Shown here piece after piece: positions 16,382 to 26,924 of a DNA stretch of 40,508 nucleotides. A model generated the notes under the pieces. That model was given only the letters and a program-made list of their open reading frames with translations. It ran no database searches and was not told the origin of the DNA. This DNA comes from Deltaproteobacteria bacterium (lineage in GTDB: Bacteria > Desulfobacterota > Binatia > Binatales > Binataceae), in NCBI GenBank assembly GCA_003135135.1, contig PLDK01000046.1, positions 1 through 40,508 of the forward strand, read 5' to 3'. Position 1 is the stretch's first letter. Each line of letters opens with the position of its first letter. The translations under genes and the position numbers were made by a program.

Positions 16382-17638
16382 TTGGAACTGACACGACTCA
16401 GAGGATTTCGAGATCTAATCGGCGCCGACGCGCGTGCGATGAGCCTCGTCGAGGAGCGGGCTCGGGTGCTGGTTGAGCGCTATTCGATGAAAGAGGTCCG
16501 AATCCCGGTGCTCGAGCGCACGCAACTCTACCAGCGCTCGACCGGCGAGACCTCGGACATCGTCGAAAAACAGATGTACACCTTCACGGATCGCGACGAA
16601 GGCGAAACGGTCGTCGCGCTTCGGCCCGAAGGCACGCCCGGCGTGGTGCGCGCATACATCGAGGCCGGCCTCGATCGCACCGATCCCGAGCAGCGGCTGT
16701 TCTACTCAGGTCCGATGTTCCGTCGCGAACGCCCGCAGAAGGGCCGCTATCGGCAGTTCTATCAGTTTGGCGTCGAGGTATTCGGCCGGCCCGACGCCGC
16801 CTGCGACGCCGAGCTTCTTATAATGATCGATGAGCTTTGCCGCGACCTCAAAATTCCATTCAGCGTTGAGATCAATTCGATCGGATGCCAGAAGTGCCGG
16901 CCTGCCTTTCGCGAGGTGCTTGTGCAATGGGGTCGAGCGCATTGGGACGCGCTCTGCGACGACTGCCACAATCGCATCGATCGCAATCCGCTGCGTCTGC
17001 TCGACTGCAAAATCGACGCGAAGCTCACCGAGTCGGCGCCAAAAAGTCTCGATTACCTGTGCGACGAATGCCGGGCGCACTTCGATACCGTCAAGGAACT
17101 TCTGATCGCCGCGAACGTCCAGTTTATAGTCAATCCGCGCATGGTGCGCGGCCTGGACTATTACACGCGCACCGCGTTCGAGGTGATGGCGGGCGGTCTG
17201 GGCGCGCAGAGCACGGTCGTGGCGGGCGGAAGATACGACGGGCTGGTCGAGACGATGGGCGGTGCGGCGGTTGCGGGAATCGGTTTCGCGATCGGCGTCG
17301 ATCGGATGGCGCTGGCTCTCCAAGCGGCCGGGCTGGCGCCGGCTGCCGCGCCTGACGCCGCGATAATTGCGATGGGGCCGGCGGCGACGCGCCATGCGAT
17401 CGTCGTGGCGCGCAATCTGCGCGAGGCGAATCTGAACGTCGAGATGCTCTCGCCCGAGCGTAAGATGAAGACGTTGCTTGCGCGTGCGTCGAAGATTGGC
17501 GCGCGCGCGGCGGTGATAATCGGCGACGACGAACTGGCGCGCGGAGTGGTGCAGGTGCGCGACCTGAAGCATAGCACGCAGCGCGAAGTCGCTGTGGCCG
17601 AGGCGGCCCGCGCGATTGCGGCGGCTGGCAAAGAGTGA
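16382..17638 (+). CDS. hisS: Histidyl-tRNA synthetase
   Basis: This class II synthetase of 418 residues charges tRNA-His. Motif 2 reads FYSGPMFRRERPQKGRYRQFYQFGVEVFG. The histidine-A region is RGLDYYTRTAFEV, and motif 3 reads GIGFAIGVDRMAL. The insertion domain carries four Cys clusters (CQKC, CDDC, LLDC, CDEC), as in many bacterial HisRS. The C-terminal anticodon domain is near 330-418. The start is TTG 16382, giving MELTRLRGFRDLIG, close to the usual N-terminus, so the TTG start is likely true. aspS follows after 65 nt, a common bacterial pair. Confidence 0.96.
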   Translation: MELTRLRGFRDLIGADARAMSLVEERARVLVERYSMKEVRIPVLERTQLYQRSTGETSDIVEKQMYTFTDRDEGETVVALRPEGTPGVVRAYIEAGLDRTDPEQRLFYSGPMFRRERPQKGRYRQFYQFGVEVFGRPDAACDAELLIMIDELCRDLKIPFSVEINSIGCQKCRPAFREVLVQWGRAHWDALCDDCHNRIDRNPLRLLDCKIDAKLTESAPKSLDYLCDECRAHFDTVKELLIAANVQFIVNPRMVRGLDYYTRTAFEVMAGGLGAQSTVVAGGRYDGLVETMGGAAVAGIGFAIGVDRMALALQAAGLAPAAAPDAAIIAMGPAATRHAIVVARNLREANLNVEMLSPERKMKTLLARASKIGARAAVIIGDDELARGVVQVRDLKHSTQREVAVAEAARAIAAAGKE

Positions 17639-17703
17639 CTGTTTCACCCGCCCGCGGGCACAGGTATTCTTCGACCACAATCAGCATTCAACTGTGACGG
17701 GTA

Positions 17704-19493
<1,790 letters not shown>

Positions 19494-19497
<4 letters not shown>

Positions 19498-20288
19498 AAG
19501 CCAGTTGGACGGCAGGTTCCGCGCGGTTGGCGCTGGTTGCAGCAGCGTTGTGGATGGCGGCAGGATGCACCACGATCGCGGCGGACGCGGTTAACTCCAC
19601 CACCGGGGCGGTCAGCGACGCGATCAACAACCGCAACGTCAAGGCGCATGCGGTGAGCTCGATCAAAACGCTCTCCATCAACCGTGTCGCGGTCATGCCG
19701 CTGATCGAAGCCGCCCCGGGTGGCGGCGAGCCGCTGGCTCCAGGAGCCGCGGAGGCGGTTAGCGCCGAGCTCTACAGCCAGGTCGCCGTGGCGGGTGGAT
19801 GGGACCCGATTCCCGAGCAGGATGTCGCGGCGGCGATGCAGAAGATGCCGCCGACTACGGTCGCGAACCTCGACGAGAATGCGCTCGTGCTGGGCCATGA
19901 GACGTCGGCCGACGGCGTAATCTACGGCACCGTCGAACGCTACAAGGAACGGGTCGGGATGGATTACTCGGCGGCAAGCCCGGCTTCGGTGGCGTTCTCG
20001 CTCAAGTTCGTCGATCTCAAGAGCAAGCAAGTCGTCTGGACGGCGAAGTTTGCCAAGTCGCAGGCGGCCTTGAGCCAAAATCTGTTTGACCTCGCCAATT
20101 TCGTACAGCGTTCCGGGCGTTGGGTGCGCGCCCATGAGATCGCGCTCGAGGGCGTGAAGGAAGCGGTCGCCAATCTTCACGGCGATCTCAACCTGACCCA
20201 AAACGTCAAGCGCTTCGAAACCGGTACCTACGGCGAGATCAAGTCCGGACAGCAGCGCTACAACACCGGCCCTCAGGGAATCTACTAA
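19494..20288 (+). CDS. Lipoprotein, CsgG/GNA1162-like
   Basis: The 264-residue product has a lipoprotein signal peptide with lipobox WMAAGC (C25). The mature domain has the alternating pattern VAVMPL, then VSAELYSQVAVAGGWDPIPEQDV, then DGVIYGTVERYKERVG, and KQVVWTAKFAKSQ. This is the fold seen in secretion or assembly lipoproteins of the CsgG/GNA1162/FlgT-like group, which build a small oligomer from an ADP-binding-like beta sheet. The assignment is structural guesswork from pattern. The gene overlaps aspS by four nucleotides and is the last of this transcript before the tandem array. Confidence 0.75.
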
Positions 20289-20434
20289 GCCTGAATCGAC
20301 GCGTTGGCATCACCTCCACGCCACGTACGAACGAGAGAATGAATGCGGTCGAGAACAGACCCTACGGGGCGTAATGCCAGAACCACGACGCGAACGACCC
20401 GCCCAAATAAATCTGGATTGTCACAAACTTTCAG

Positions 20435-20463
20435 TTGACTTAACTCTGCCACTTCCGTAGGTT
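20435..20463 (+). promoter_or_regulatory. Candidate promoter of the triplicated gene array
   Basis: TTGACT (20435-20440) is a strong -35; TAGGTT (20458-20463), 17 nt later, is a weak -10. The site precedes the array's first ATG by 64 nt. The equivalent spacers before copies 2 and 3 lack the TTGACT, so the three genes may be read from this one promoter. Confidence 0.3.
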
Positions 20464-20526
20464 GCGCGTCGGCGGGGCGATGGGCCGGGGGCTCGATCGA
20501 GCCTGCAGAAATTCCGGGAGGAAGCT

Positions 20527-21021
20527 ATGTTCAAGTTTAAAGCCATGCTGGTGGCGTTCGTGGCCGGAGTGTTCGCGGCAGGGCAGATCGGTGTCGCCCG
20601 AGCAACGCTGAACTGTGGAAGTGGCACGGCGTCGAAAAAGAACCTCAAGGGCAACTACACCTTAAACTTCAGCGGCACCGAGTATGACGAAGATGGTGAC
20701 TATCCCTTTGCAGCGAGTGGCTCGGTCACGCTCGACGGGAAAGGTAACGTGACCGGAGGGGTCATCAACTGCAACATTTACGAAGAAGAGTATACCTCGA
20801 CCATTAACGGGGGCTGCTACACCATCAACTCCGACGATACCGGGTTCATGACGATCACGACTACGGGCGACGATGTCTGCGACTATGACACCGGTGTGGA
20901 TCTGCAGCTTGCCATCAGTAATGGTAGTGGCAGTCAATTCCAGTTCAGCAGCGATGGAAGCGACACTAATTTCGACACCGGCGCGGGAGATCCATTTACG
21001 GGTACCGCGAATAAAAAGTAA
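20527..21021 (+). CDS. Small secreted four-Cys protein, copy 1
   Basis: The 164-residue product has a signal peptide (MFKFKAMLVAFVAGVFAAGQ then IGVARA, cleavage after about residue 26). The mature part is Gly/Thr/Asp/Ser-rich and should be all-beta, with Cys at 30, 82, 97 and 118 that could form two disulfides. Repeated strand-like segments (ASGSVTLDGKGNVTGGVINC, GFMTITTTG, QFQFSSDGS) resemble an extracytoplasmic beta barrel or sandwich. No family is recognised. GGGAGG lies eight nucleotides before ATG 20527. Copy 1 differs from the others in DDVCDYDTGVDLQ and in the C-terminal stretch FDTGAGDPFTGT, where copies 2 and 3 share ETGEFEVFAGT. Confidence 0.85.
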   Translation: MFKFKAMLVAFVAGVFAAGQIGVARATLNCGSGTASKKNLKGNYTLNFSGTEYDEDGDYPFAASGSVTLDGKGNVTGGVINCNIYEEEYTSTINGGCYTINSDDTGFMTITTTGDDVCDYDTGVDLQLAISNGSGSQFQFSSDGSDTNFDTGAGDPFTGTANKK

Positions 21022-21140
21022 CAGGTAAGTAGTCCTATTTTCCCTTGCGGCGCGGATCGTCGGTGGCGATGTAAGTTGCGCGTCGGCGGGGAGATAGGCC
21101 GGGGGCTCGATCGAACCTGCAGAAATTCAGGGAGGAAGCT

Positions 21141-21632
21141 ATGTTCAAGTTTAAAGTCATGCTGGTGGCGTTCGTGGCCGGAGTGTTCGCGGCAGGGCAG
21201 ATCGGTGTCGCCCGAGCAACGCTATCCTGCGGAAGTGGCACGGCGTCGAAAAAGAACCTCAAGGGCAACTACACCTTAAACTTCACCGGCAACGAGTATG
21301 ACGAAGATGGTGACGATCCCCTTGCAGCGAGTGGCTCGGTCACGCTCGACGGAAAAGGTAACGTGACCGGAGGGGTCATCAACTGCAACCAGTACGAAGA
21401 AGAGTACACCTCGATCATTAACGGGGGCTGCTACACCGTCAACTCCGACGATACGGGGTTCATGACGATCACGACTACCAGCGATATCTGCGACTGGTAC
21501 GAAGGTGTGGATCTGCACCTTGCCATCAGTAATGGCAGCGGCAGTCAATTCCAGTTCAGCAGCGATGGAAGCGACACTAATTTCGAGACCGGCGAGTTCG
21601 AAGTGTTTGCGGGTACCGCTAATAAAAAGTAA
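21141..21632 (+). CDS. Small secreted four-Cys protein, copy 2
   Basis: The 163-residue paralogue of the gene 614 nt upstream has the same signal peptide with one change (A6V). All four Cys are kept. Differences cluster at residues 50-62 (TGNEYDEDGDDPL), 84-92 (QYEEEYTSI) and 113-126 (SDICDWYEGVDLH), the last with one residue fewer. The C-terminus GEFEVFAGTANKK matches copy 3. The ribosome site GGGAGG and spacer are the same as copy 3. It is likely exported and of unknown role. Confidence 0.85.
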   Translation: MFKFKVMLVAFVAGVFAAGQIGVARATLSCGSGTASKKNLKGNYTLNFTGNEYDEDGDDPLAASGSVTLDGKGNVTGGVINCNQYEEEYTSIINGGCYTVNSDDTGFMTITTTSDICDWYEGVDLHLAISNGSGSQFQFSSDGSDTNFETGEFEVFAGTANKK

Positions 21633-21751
21633 CAGGTAAGTAGTCCTATTTTCCCTTGCGGCGCGGATCGTCGGTGGCGATGTAAGTTGCGCGTCGGCGG
21701 GGAGATGGGCCGAGGGCTCGATCGAATCTGCAGAAATTCAGGGAGGAAGCT

Positions 21752-22246
21752 ATGTTCAAGTTTAAAGTCATGCTGGTGGCGTTCGTGGCCGGAGTGTTCG
21801 CGGCAGGGCAGATCGGTGTCGCCCGAGCAACGCTATCCTGCGGAAGTGGCACGGCGTCGAAGAAGGACCTCAAGGGCACCTACACCTTCAACTTCAGCGG
21901 CACCGAAACTGAAGAAGATGGTTACTATCCTCTTGCAGCGAGTGGCTCGGTCACGCTCGACGGGAAAGGTAACGTGACCAGCGGGGTCATCAACTGCAAC
22001 CAGTACGAAGAAGAGTATACCTCGACCATTAACGGGGGCTGCTATACCGTCAACTCCGACGATACCGGGTTCCTGACGATCACGACTACGGGCAACGCTG
22101 TCTGCGACTATTACCCCGGTGTGGATCTGCAGCTTGCCATCAGTAATGGTAGTGGCAGTCAATTCCAGTTCAGCAGCGATGCAAGCTACACTAATTTCGA
22201 GACCGGCGAGTTCGAAGTGTTCGCGGGTACCGCTAATAGGAAGTAA
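21752..22246 (+). CDS. Small secreted four-Cys protein, copy 3
   Basis: The 164-residue third paralogue has a signal peptide identical to copy 2 and four conserved Cys. Distinct patches are DLKGTYTFNFSG, ETEEDGYYPL and NAVCDYYPGVD. A serine replaces glycine in NVTSGVINC. It ends ANRK instead of ANKK. Directly after its stop the shared spacer is replaced by the inverted 105-nt dispersed repeat, so the array's right boundary coincides with that element. Confidence 0.85.
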   Translation: MFKFKVMLVAFVAGVFAAGQIGVARATLSCGSGTASKKDLKGTYTFNFSGTETEEDGYYPLAASGSVTLDGKGNVTSGVINCNQYEEEYTSTINGGCYTVNSDDTGFLTITTTGNAVCDYYPGVDLQLAISNGSGSQFQFSSDASYTNFETGEFEVFAGTANRK

Positions 22247-22247
22247 A

Positions 22248-22350
22248 CCGGAATTTCCATTTTCAATCCCGACGCGGATCAGCACCGGGCGTTTCGCAAA
22301 TGCGAAGTTCGAGCCCGGTTTTAACGCCGAAGGGCTTGCCAGCGCGCCGC
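22248..22350 (-). repeat. Dispersed ~105-nt repeat, copy 2
   Basis: The reverse complement of this stretch matches 2921-3026. It begins two nucleotides after the stop codon of the third tandem gene. On the minus strand it reads LKPGSNFAFAKRPVLIRVG without a stop. Confidence 0.6.
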
Positions 22351-22576
22351 AACGGATCACTTGTGCCTCGCGTTGGCATAAAACCCCCGAGATTGGCGCT
22401 CTTGCGACGGAGTCCTCTGACAGCTAACCCTTTCCCTCCCTATTCCGTCACCGAACTCGGCCGCATTCTGCGGTCCGCCTATCCCGCTGGCGGCGGCAGC
22501 ATCGCGGTCCTCCGCAGCATCCTTGCGAAGAGCCGGCGCGCCAGATAGCTCTCCGCCAGCAACAACCTAAGTCGTG
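22351..22576. other. Gene-free stretch between repeat and ald
   Basis: No supported gene is seen. A + strand reading that ends at 22548 with ELGRILRSAYPAGGGSIAVL has no recognised family. No clear terminator hairpin with T-run was found for ald on the minus strand or for the tandem array. Confidence 0.4.
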
Positions 22577-23683
22577 CTATTCCCAGGGCGAGTGCGGCTT
22601 CATCTTGAGCGCCTGCGCGACGGCGGGATGCACGACATGGCCGTCGAAGGTGTTGAGTCCGTGGCGAATGGCGGGGTTGTGCAGTCCGGCGCCGAGAATC
22701 CCGTGGTCCGCTATCTCCAGCGCATAGGTCAGCGTCGCGTTGGTGAGCGCGTAGGTTGAGGTATGAGGCACCATCGCGGGCATGTTGGTCACGCAGTAGT
22801 GCACGACGCCGCCGCGAATGAACGTCGGCCGCCCGTGCGTCGTTGGCGCGGAGGTCTCCGCGATTCCGCCTTGATCGATCGATAAATCCACGATCGCCGC
22901 ACCGCGACGCATCCGCGCAACCATCTTTGCGCTTATAAGCCGCGGCGCGCGTCCGCCCGGGACCAGCACCGCGCCAATCACGAGATCGCAGTTGGTTACT
23001 TCCTCGTCGAGAGTCGTGCGATTCGACATCACGGTGGTCACGCGCCCGCCAAGCAGGTCGCTCAGATAGCGCAGCCTGGTCGGATTGATATCCATGATCG
23101 TCACTTCAGCGCCGACGCCGGCGGCAACCCGGCATGCGTTCAGCCCGGCGATTCCCCCGCCGACAACCACCACCTTGCCGGGCCGCACGCCTGACGCGCC
23201 GCTGAGCAGCACGCCGCGGCCGCCGCTGCGCGCCTGCAGGCACCAGGCGCCGGCCTGAATCGCGAGCCGGCCCGCGACCTCGCTCATCGGCGCAAGCAGC
23301 GGCAAGCTCGAGTCTTCGAGCTGGATCGTTTCGTAGCCGACTGCCGTCACACGGCGGCGAATCAACTCGCGCGAAAGACGCCGTTCCGCGGCCAGGTGAA
23401 GATAGGTAAAAAGAATCAAACCCGGACGCATCAGCGGATACTCCGGCGGCTGCGGCTCCTTGACCTTCAGGATCAGGTCGGCGCGCCGCCATACGCCGGA
23501 CGCGCCGGTTACGATCGAGGCGCCCGCTTTGCGATAGTCGCTGTCAGCAAATCCGCTGCCGATACCGGCGCCCGCCTGGACCGTCACGCGATGACCATGC
23601 ACGCGCAACGCAGCCACGCCCGCCGGAGTCAGCGATACGCGCCGTTCGTCGGATTTAATCTCAGTGGGAATTCCAACATTCAT
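22577..23683 (-). CDS. ald: Alanine dehydrogenase
   Basis: This NAD-dependent enzyme interconverts alanine with pyruvate and ammonia. The 368-residue protein starts MNVGIPTEIKSDERRVSLTP. It has the catalytic K75 (LKVKEP) and H96 (YLHLAAE) at their canonical positions and the NAD fold KVVVVGGGIAGLNACRVAAG. The C-terminal half has LVIGAVLVPGGRAPRLI and VDLSIDQGG. ATG 23683 is chosen because it gives the canonical N-terminus and follows AGGA. The open frame continues upstream to 23767 with non-homologous residues. It is divergent from gcvH. With alaC in the same window, the cell has both transamination and reductive routes to alanine. Confidence 0.95.
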   Translation of the reverse strand: MNVGIPTEIKSDERRVSLTPAGVAALRVHGHRVTVQAGAGIGSGFADSDYRKAGASIVTGASGVWRRADLILKVKEPQPPEYPLMRPGLILFTYLHLAAERRLSRELIRRRVTAVGYETIQLEDSSLPLLAPMSEVAGRLAIQAGAWCLQARSGGRGVLLSGASGVRPGKVVVVGGGIAGLNACRVAAGVGAEVTIMDINPTRLRYLSDLLGGRVTTVMSNRTTLDEEVTNCDLVIGAVLVPGGRAPRLISAKMVARMRRGAAIVDLSIDQGGIAETSAPTTHGRPTFIRGGVVHYCVTNMPAMVPHTSTYALTNATLTYALEIADHGILGAGLHNPAIRHGLNTFDGHVVHPAVAQALKMKPHSPWE

Positions 23684-23856
23684 GCAGACAGGTCCTCCGC
23701 ATTCGCGCGATCGGCCGATCTCATCCGCCTGGCATCGACGATACGGCGCATGACGAGCGGCTGGCAATCGCGGCAGGTGCGACCGCTAATGTCATCGACG
23801 CGCAACAGTCAAGAGTCGCGCGCATGATCGATGCCCGCGATGATGCGAAGCGGAAC

Positions 23857-23885
23857 TTGACAAGACCGACTCCACTGCCTTTCAT
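23857..23885 (+). promoter_or_regulatory. Candidate gcvH promoter
   Basis: A perfect TTGACA (23857-23862), a 17-nt spacer and TTTCAT (23880-23885, four of six) lie 76 nt upstream of the gcvH start. No glycine riboswitch-like structure was recognised in the leader. Confidence 0.4.
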
Positions 23886-23961
23886 GAGCATTGATGTGAT
23901 CGCGATCGGCCTGGCGCGAAGCGGCCGCAAAGCGCGCACCGCTAACGATTCGGGAGGAGCC

Positions 23962-24351
23962 ATGGAGATCCCGCAGGGACTCAAATATTCGAAAGAGCAC
24001 GAATGGGTCGCGACTGAAGATGTCGTTGCGACCGTTGGAATCACCGATCACGCGCAAGACCAGTTGGGTGAGATCGTGTATATCGAGTTGCCCGCGGTCG
24101 GCGACAAGATCAGCAAGGACGATCCGTTCGGCGTCGTCGAGTCGGTCAAGGCGGTCTCGGATATTTACGCGCCCGTTACCGGAACCGTCATCGAGATCAA
24201 CGAAGACCTGCGCGAGAGCCCCGAAACCGTCAACGAAGACCCGTACGGCGACGGATGGCTGATCAAGGTGAAGATCACGGACCTGAGCGATCTCGAAGAC
24301 CTGATGGACGCCGACGAATACGCGGAGCTGCTCGCGCACGAGAAGGAATAA
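23962..24351 (+). CDS. gcvH: Glycine cleavage system H protein
   Basis: The lipoyl carrier of the glycine cleavage complex is 129 residues. The lipoylated lysine is K63 in GVVESVKAVSDIYAPVTG, and the N-terminal KYSKEHEWVATED and C-terminal EDPYGDGWLIKVKI are standard. ATG 23962 is preceded by GGGAGGAG. An earlier in-phase start at 23824 would add 46 residues not seen in the family. gcvP and gcvT are not in the window, so either they lie elsewhere or this protein works mainly as a lipoate carrier. It is convergent with the zinc-ribbon gene at 24368. Confidence 0.95.
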   Translation: MEIPQGLKYSKEHEWVATEDVVATVGITDHAQDQLGEIVYIELPAVGDKISKDDPFGVVESVKAVSDIYAPVTGTVIEINEDLRESPETVNEDPYGDGWLIKVKITDLSDLEDLMDADEYAELLAHEKE

Positions 24352-24367
24352 TCGCGGCGGCTCCGGT

Positions 24368-25660
24368 TCAGTCCGGCGGCGCGGAGTTTGCGCTGGAATC
24401 GGGAGCGGTCGGCGTCGCAACGGCCTTTGACACCGAGATTCTAATCTTGCCGGCGCCCGCGGGAGGATTTATGAACACCATCAGGAAAGGAGCCGACCCC
24501 GACGGCTCCATCGCGAACCCTTTCTGCGGACTCAAACCCTGAGAGAATTCGATTTCGCGCGGCGTCATCTCGCCAAGCATCTTGGCCGAGAGCTCGTTGC
24601 CGCAATCGACGCTCTGGCTGGCGATCGGATGCGCGCCGGCGCCAATCAGATCGGCGTCGATCTCGACCAGATGCAACGGATGCGTTCCGACGTTCTGCGC
24701 GCCGCCGCTTATCACCAACGCGACATGGCCGCCCTTGAGCGTGTAATACTCCGAACGGACGTCATGCAACGCCACCAGCATCGCAGGTACGATCGGACGC
24801 GCGAAGTAACCGCCGATTCGCGGAGCCTCGCTGAGAATGCGCGCGCTGGCGGCGGGCTCGTTGCAAATCAGGGCGCTCGCACCCAGGAAAACTATCGCTA
24901 TGAAGAAAAACGTCGCGAGAAAAAACCCCGACGCATGAGTTGCGCCCGCGGCCGCCGATTCAGCGCCTTCGTCGCTGACCTGACCCAGCTGGAACCCTGC
25001 GGCTTTCGGGGATGCCGGCGGCGGCGCGAATCGAGGCGCCGCCGCACGCGGAGGCTCATCCGCGCGACGCACTGGATTGGACGCCGGGCGCGGGGCCGGT
25101 TCCGGCTCGGCCATCATGGTCGGGGCCTGGCGAATCGGCGCGGATTCGAACTCAGCCGGCGCATCGCCCACCTGCCATCCGCCGTCGTCGGGCTCGGGGC
25201 GCTCGAGTTCGTGCTCCGGCGGCGCGTCGCCGATTTCAATGCGCTCGTCGCTGAAATCGAATTTCAGATTTTCGCCGGTGTCGGCTTTCTGCTCGCGGTC
25301 GCCGAAGGGGCGATTGAGCGGGTTGCCGGCTTCCGGCTCGCGCCGTTCTTCCTCGTGGCGAACTTCCGGCTCGGGCGGATTCGATGGCCGCAGCTCCGCG
25401 CTATGCTCGCGTTTGACCACGTCGCTTTCGACTGGAGACTTGAGCATGCCTGCGCGCGGGCGGGCGGCGCGGATCGTGCGCGCCGGCTGAGATTCGCTCT
25501 CGGCCGCTTGTGGAGCCGCTTTGCGCACTCTTGCGGGTACCGGGTCGGCGTTGAACACATGGCCGCATCGCGAGCACTTGAAGGTCGGTGTATCGTCGGG
25601 CAGGACCCGTTCATCAATCCGATAGCGGGTGTGGCAACTGGTGCATTGAATTTCGATCAT
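24368..25660 (-). CDS. Zinc-ribbon, DUF3426-like membrane protein
   Basis: The 430-residue protein opens with an MJ0042-type zinc finger (C6, C9, C29, C32 in MIEIQCTSCHTRYRIDE and FKCSRCGHVF). A long Pro/Glu/Arg-rich disordered region (about 45-240) follows. One transmembrane helix lies near 245-268 (ATFFFIAIVFLGASALI), and the periplasmic C-terminal domain looks like DUF3426 (LVISGGAQNVGTHPLHLVEID). This build is common in proteobacteria, and its role is unknown. It is monocistronic on the minus strand, divergent from the glycosyltransferase gene. Confidence 0.85.
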   Translation of the reverse strand: MIEIQCTSCHTRYRIDERVLPDDTPTFKCSRCGHVFNADPVPARVRKAAPQAAESESQPARTIRAARPRAGMLKSPVESDVVKREHSAELRPSNPPEPEVRHEEERREPEAGNPLNRPFGDREQKADTGENLKFDFSDERIEIGDAPPEHELERPEPDDGGWQVGDAPAEFESAPIRQAPTMMAEPEPAPRPASNPVRRADEPPRAAAPRFAPPPASPKAAGFQLGQVSDEGAESAAAGATHASGFFLATFFFIAIVFLGASALICNEPAASARILSEAPRIGGYFARPIVPAMLVALHDVRSEYYTLKGGHVALVISGGAQNVGTHPLHLVEIDADLIGAGAHPIASQSVDCGNELSAKMLGEMTPREIEFSQGLSPQKGFAMEPSGSAPFLMVFINPPAGAGKIRISVSKAVATPTAPDSSANSAPPD

Positions 25661-25770
25661 TCCCCCACCTCACATCCCGCGGATGAAATTATCACACGGC
25701 AATGGGTCGCGCATCTTTTGTGCGCGCCGCACGAAACCCATCCGGCCGCAACGCCACGGAGCGCCGTTCA

Positions 25771-26895
25771 ATGCGGATAGCGATTCTGACGCGCCGTTTC
25801 GATAGCGCGGGCGGCGGCACCGAGCGCGATTTGATTGTTACGGCGCAAGGCCTGCGCGCGGCGGGCCATCAAGTTACCATTTTCGCAGGTGAGATCCGCG
25901 GCGCGACCGGCGACTGGGATGTTCATCGCGTCGGCGGCGGCCCCAGCTTGGGACGCGCGCTGTCCCTGATGCGATTCGCATGGACTGCTGCGCCTGCGGC
26001 GCGCCGCGCAGGGGCCGAGCTGGTGCTGAGCTTCGCGCGATGCGTCGGCGCCGACGTGATGCGCTCCGGCGGCGGCGCGCACTCCTGTTACCTCCGTGCG
26101 GCGCGGAAATGGCGCGGCGCGCTCGGCGCGTCTGCGATGCGTATCAGCCCGTATCATCAGGTGCAGATGCTCGTCGAGCGCCAGGCCTTCCGAAGTCCCG
26201 CCCTCAAGCGCGCGATCGCGGTGTCGAATTTCGTTCGTGACGATTTGATTCGGGAATTCGGCCTCGCGCCTGAAAAAACGGTTACGATTTACAACGGCGT
26301 CGATCTCGATCGGTTCCGGCCCGCCGCCGATCCGTCCGAGCGCGCGGCTATCCGCCGCAAGTTTGCGGTTCCCGCTAGTGCCCGGATGGTCGCCTTTGTT
26401 GGCAATGGCTTCGCGCGCAAGGGATTGGGATTCCTTATCGAAGCATGGCCGCTGGTCGCGGGCGGCGCGTTTTTGCTGGTGGCCGGCGCCGATCGAGCCG
26501 CCGGCAAATTCGCGCGCCGCGCTGACGCCCTCAACGTTGGCGCTCGAGTAGTCTTCGCGGGTCCACAACCCAACGTCGAGGCTATCTTTCACGCGGCGGA
26601 CGCGTTTGCGATGCCGTCGCTGTTCGAACCATTCGGCAACGTCGTGATGGAAGCGATGGCCAGTGGATTGCCCGTGATGACCAGTGCGTTCTCGGGCGTT
26701 GCGGAGGTGGTCCCGCCCTCGATGCGCGGGTTTCGAGTCGAGAACCCCGACGACGTGGGCGAGGTTGCGCTTCGTCTCGGCCTCTTGTTTGACGCGCCCG
26801 CAAGTCTTGCCGTTGAGGCCCGCGAGACGGCTGCGAAATTCACCTGGACGCGCTACGCAGACGAATTGAACGCGCTGATTGGTTCGATAGTTTGA
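25771..26895 (+). CDS. Glycosyltransferase family 4
   Basis: The 374-residue GT-B enzyme starts MRIAILTRRFDSAGGGTERD. The C-terminal donor-binding half has VTIYNGVDLDRFRP, VAFVGNGFARKGLGFLIEAW, and the EX7E motif in MPSLFEPFGNVVMEAMASGLP. It probably transfers a hexose or heptose to LPS core or another surface glycan. In LPS-containing bacteria such WaaG-like enzymes often begin with the RRF-G-E pattern seen here. The start is ATG 25771 after CGGAG. An upstream in-phase extension to 25702 has no homology. It is convergent with the GT2/methyltransferase pair. Confidence 0.88.
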   Translation: MRIAILTRRFDSAGGGTERDLIVTAQGLRAAGHQVTIFAGEIRGATGDWDVHRVGGGPSLGRALSLMRFAWTAAPAARRAGAELVLSFARCVGADVMRSGGGAHSCYLRAARKWRGALGASAMRISPYHQVQMLVERQAFRSPALKRAIAVSNFVRDDLIREFGLAPEKTVTIYNGVDLDRFRPAADPSERAAIRRKFAVPASARMVAFVGNGFARKGLGFLIEAWPLVAGGAFLLVAGADRAAGKFARRADALNVGARVVFAGPQPNVEAIFHAADAFAMPSLFEPFGNVVMEAMASGLPVMTSAFSGVAEVVPPSMRGFRVENPDDVGEVALRLGLLFDAPASLAVEARETAAKFTWTRYADELNALIGSIV

Positions 26896-26924
26896 GTCGA
26901 AAGGGCAGCGCGCGCGGCGCGTTT

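Larger units (their letters stand above)
20461..22246 (+). repeat. Tandem triplication, unit ~611-614 bp
   Basis: Three direct repeats start at 20461, 21075 and 21686, each beginning gttgcgcgtcggcgggg and ending at the stop codon of its gene plus, for the first two, a spacer. The 119-nt spacers 21022-21140 and 21633-21751 differ at only about three positions. Coding parts are near-identical at the 5' end (signal peptide) and diverge in short patches. This indicates recent unequal duplication, possibly with gene conversion. Confidence 0.95.

Noticed and set aside
20461-22246. CRISPR or short tandem repeat
   Set aside because: Units are over 600 bp and coding. They are duplicated genes.
23684-23961. 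Glycine riboswitch upstream of gcvH
   Set aside because: No conserved aptamer blocks were recognised; only a promoter-like pair is present.
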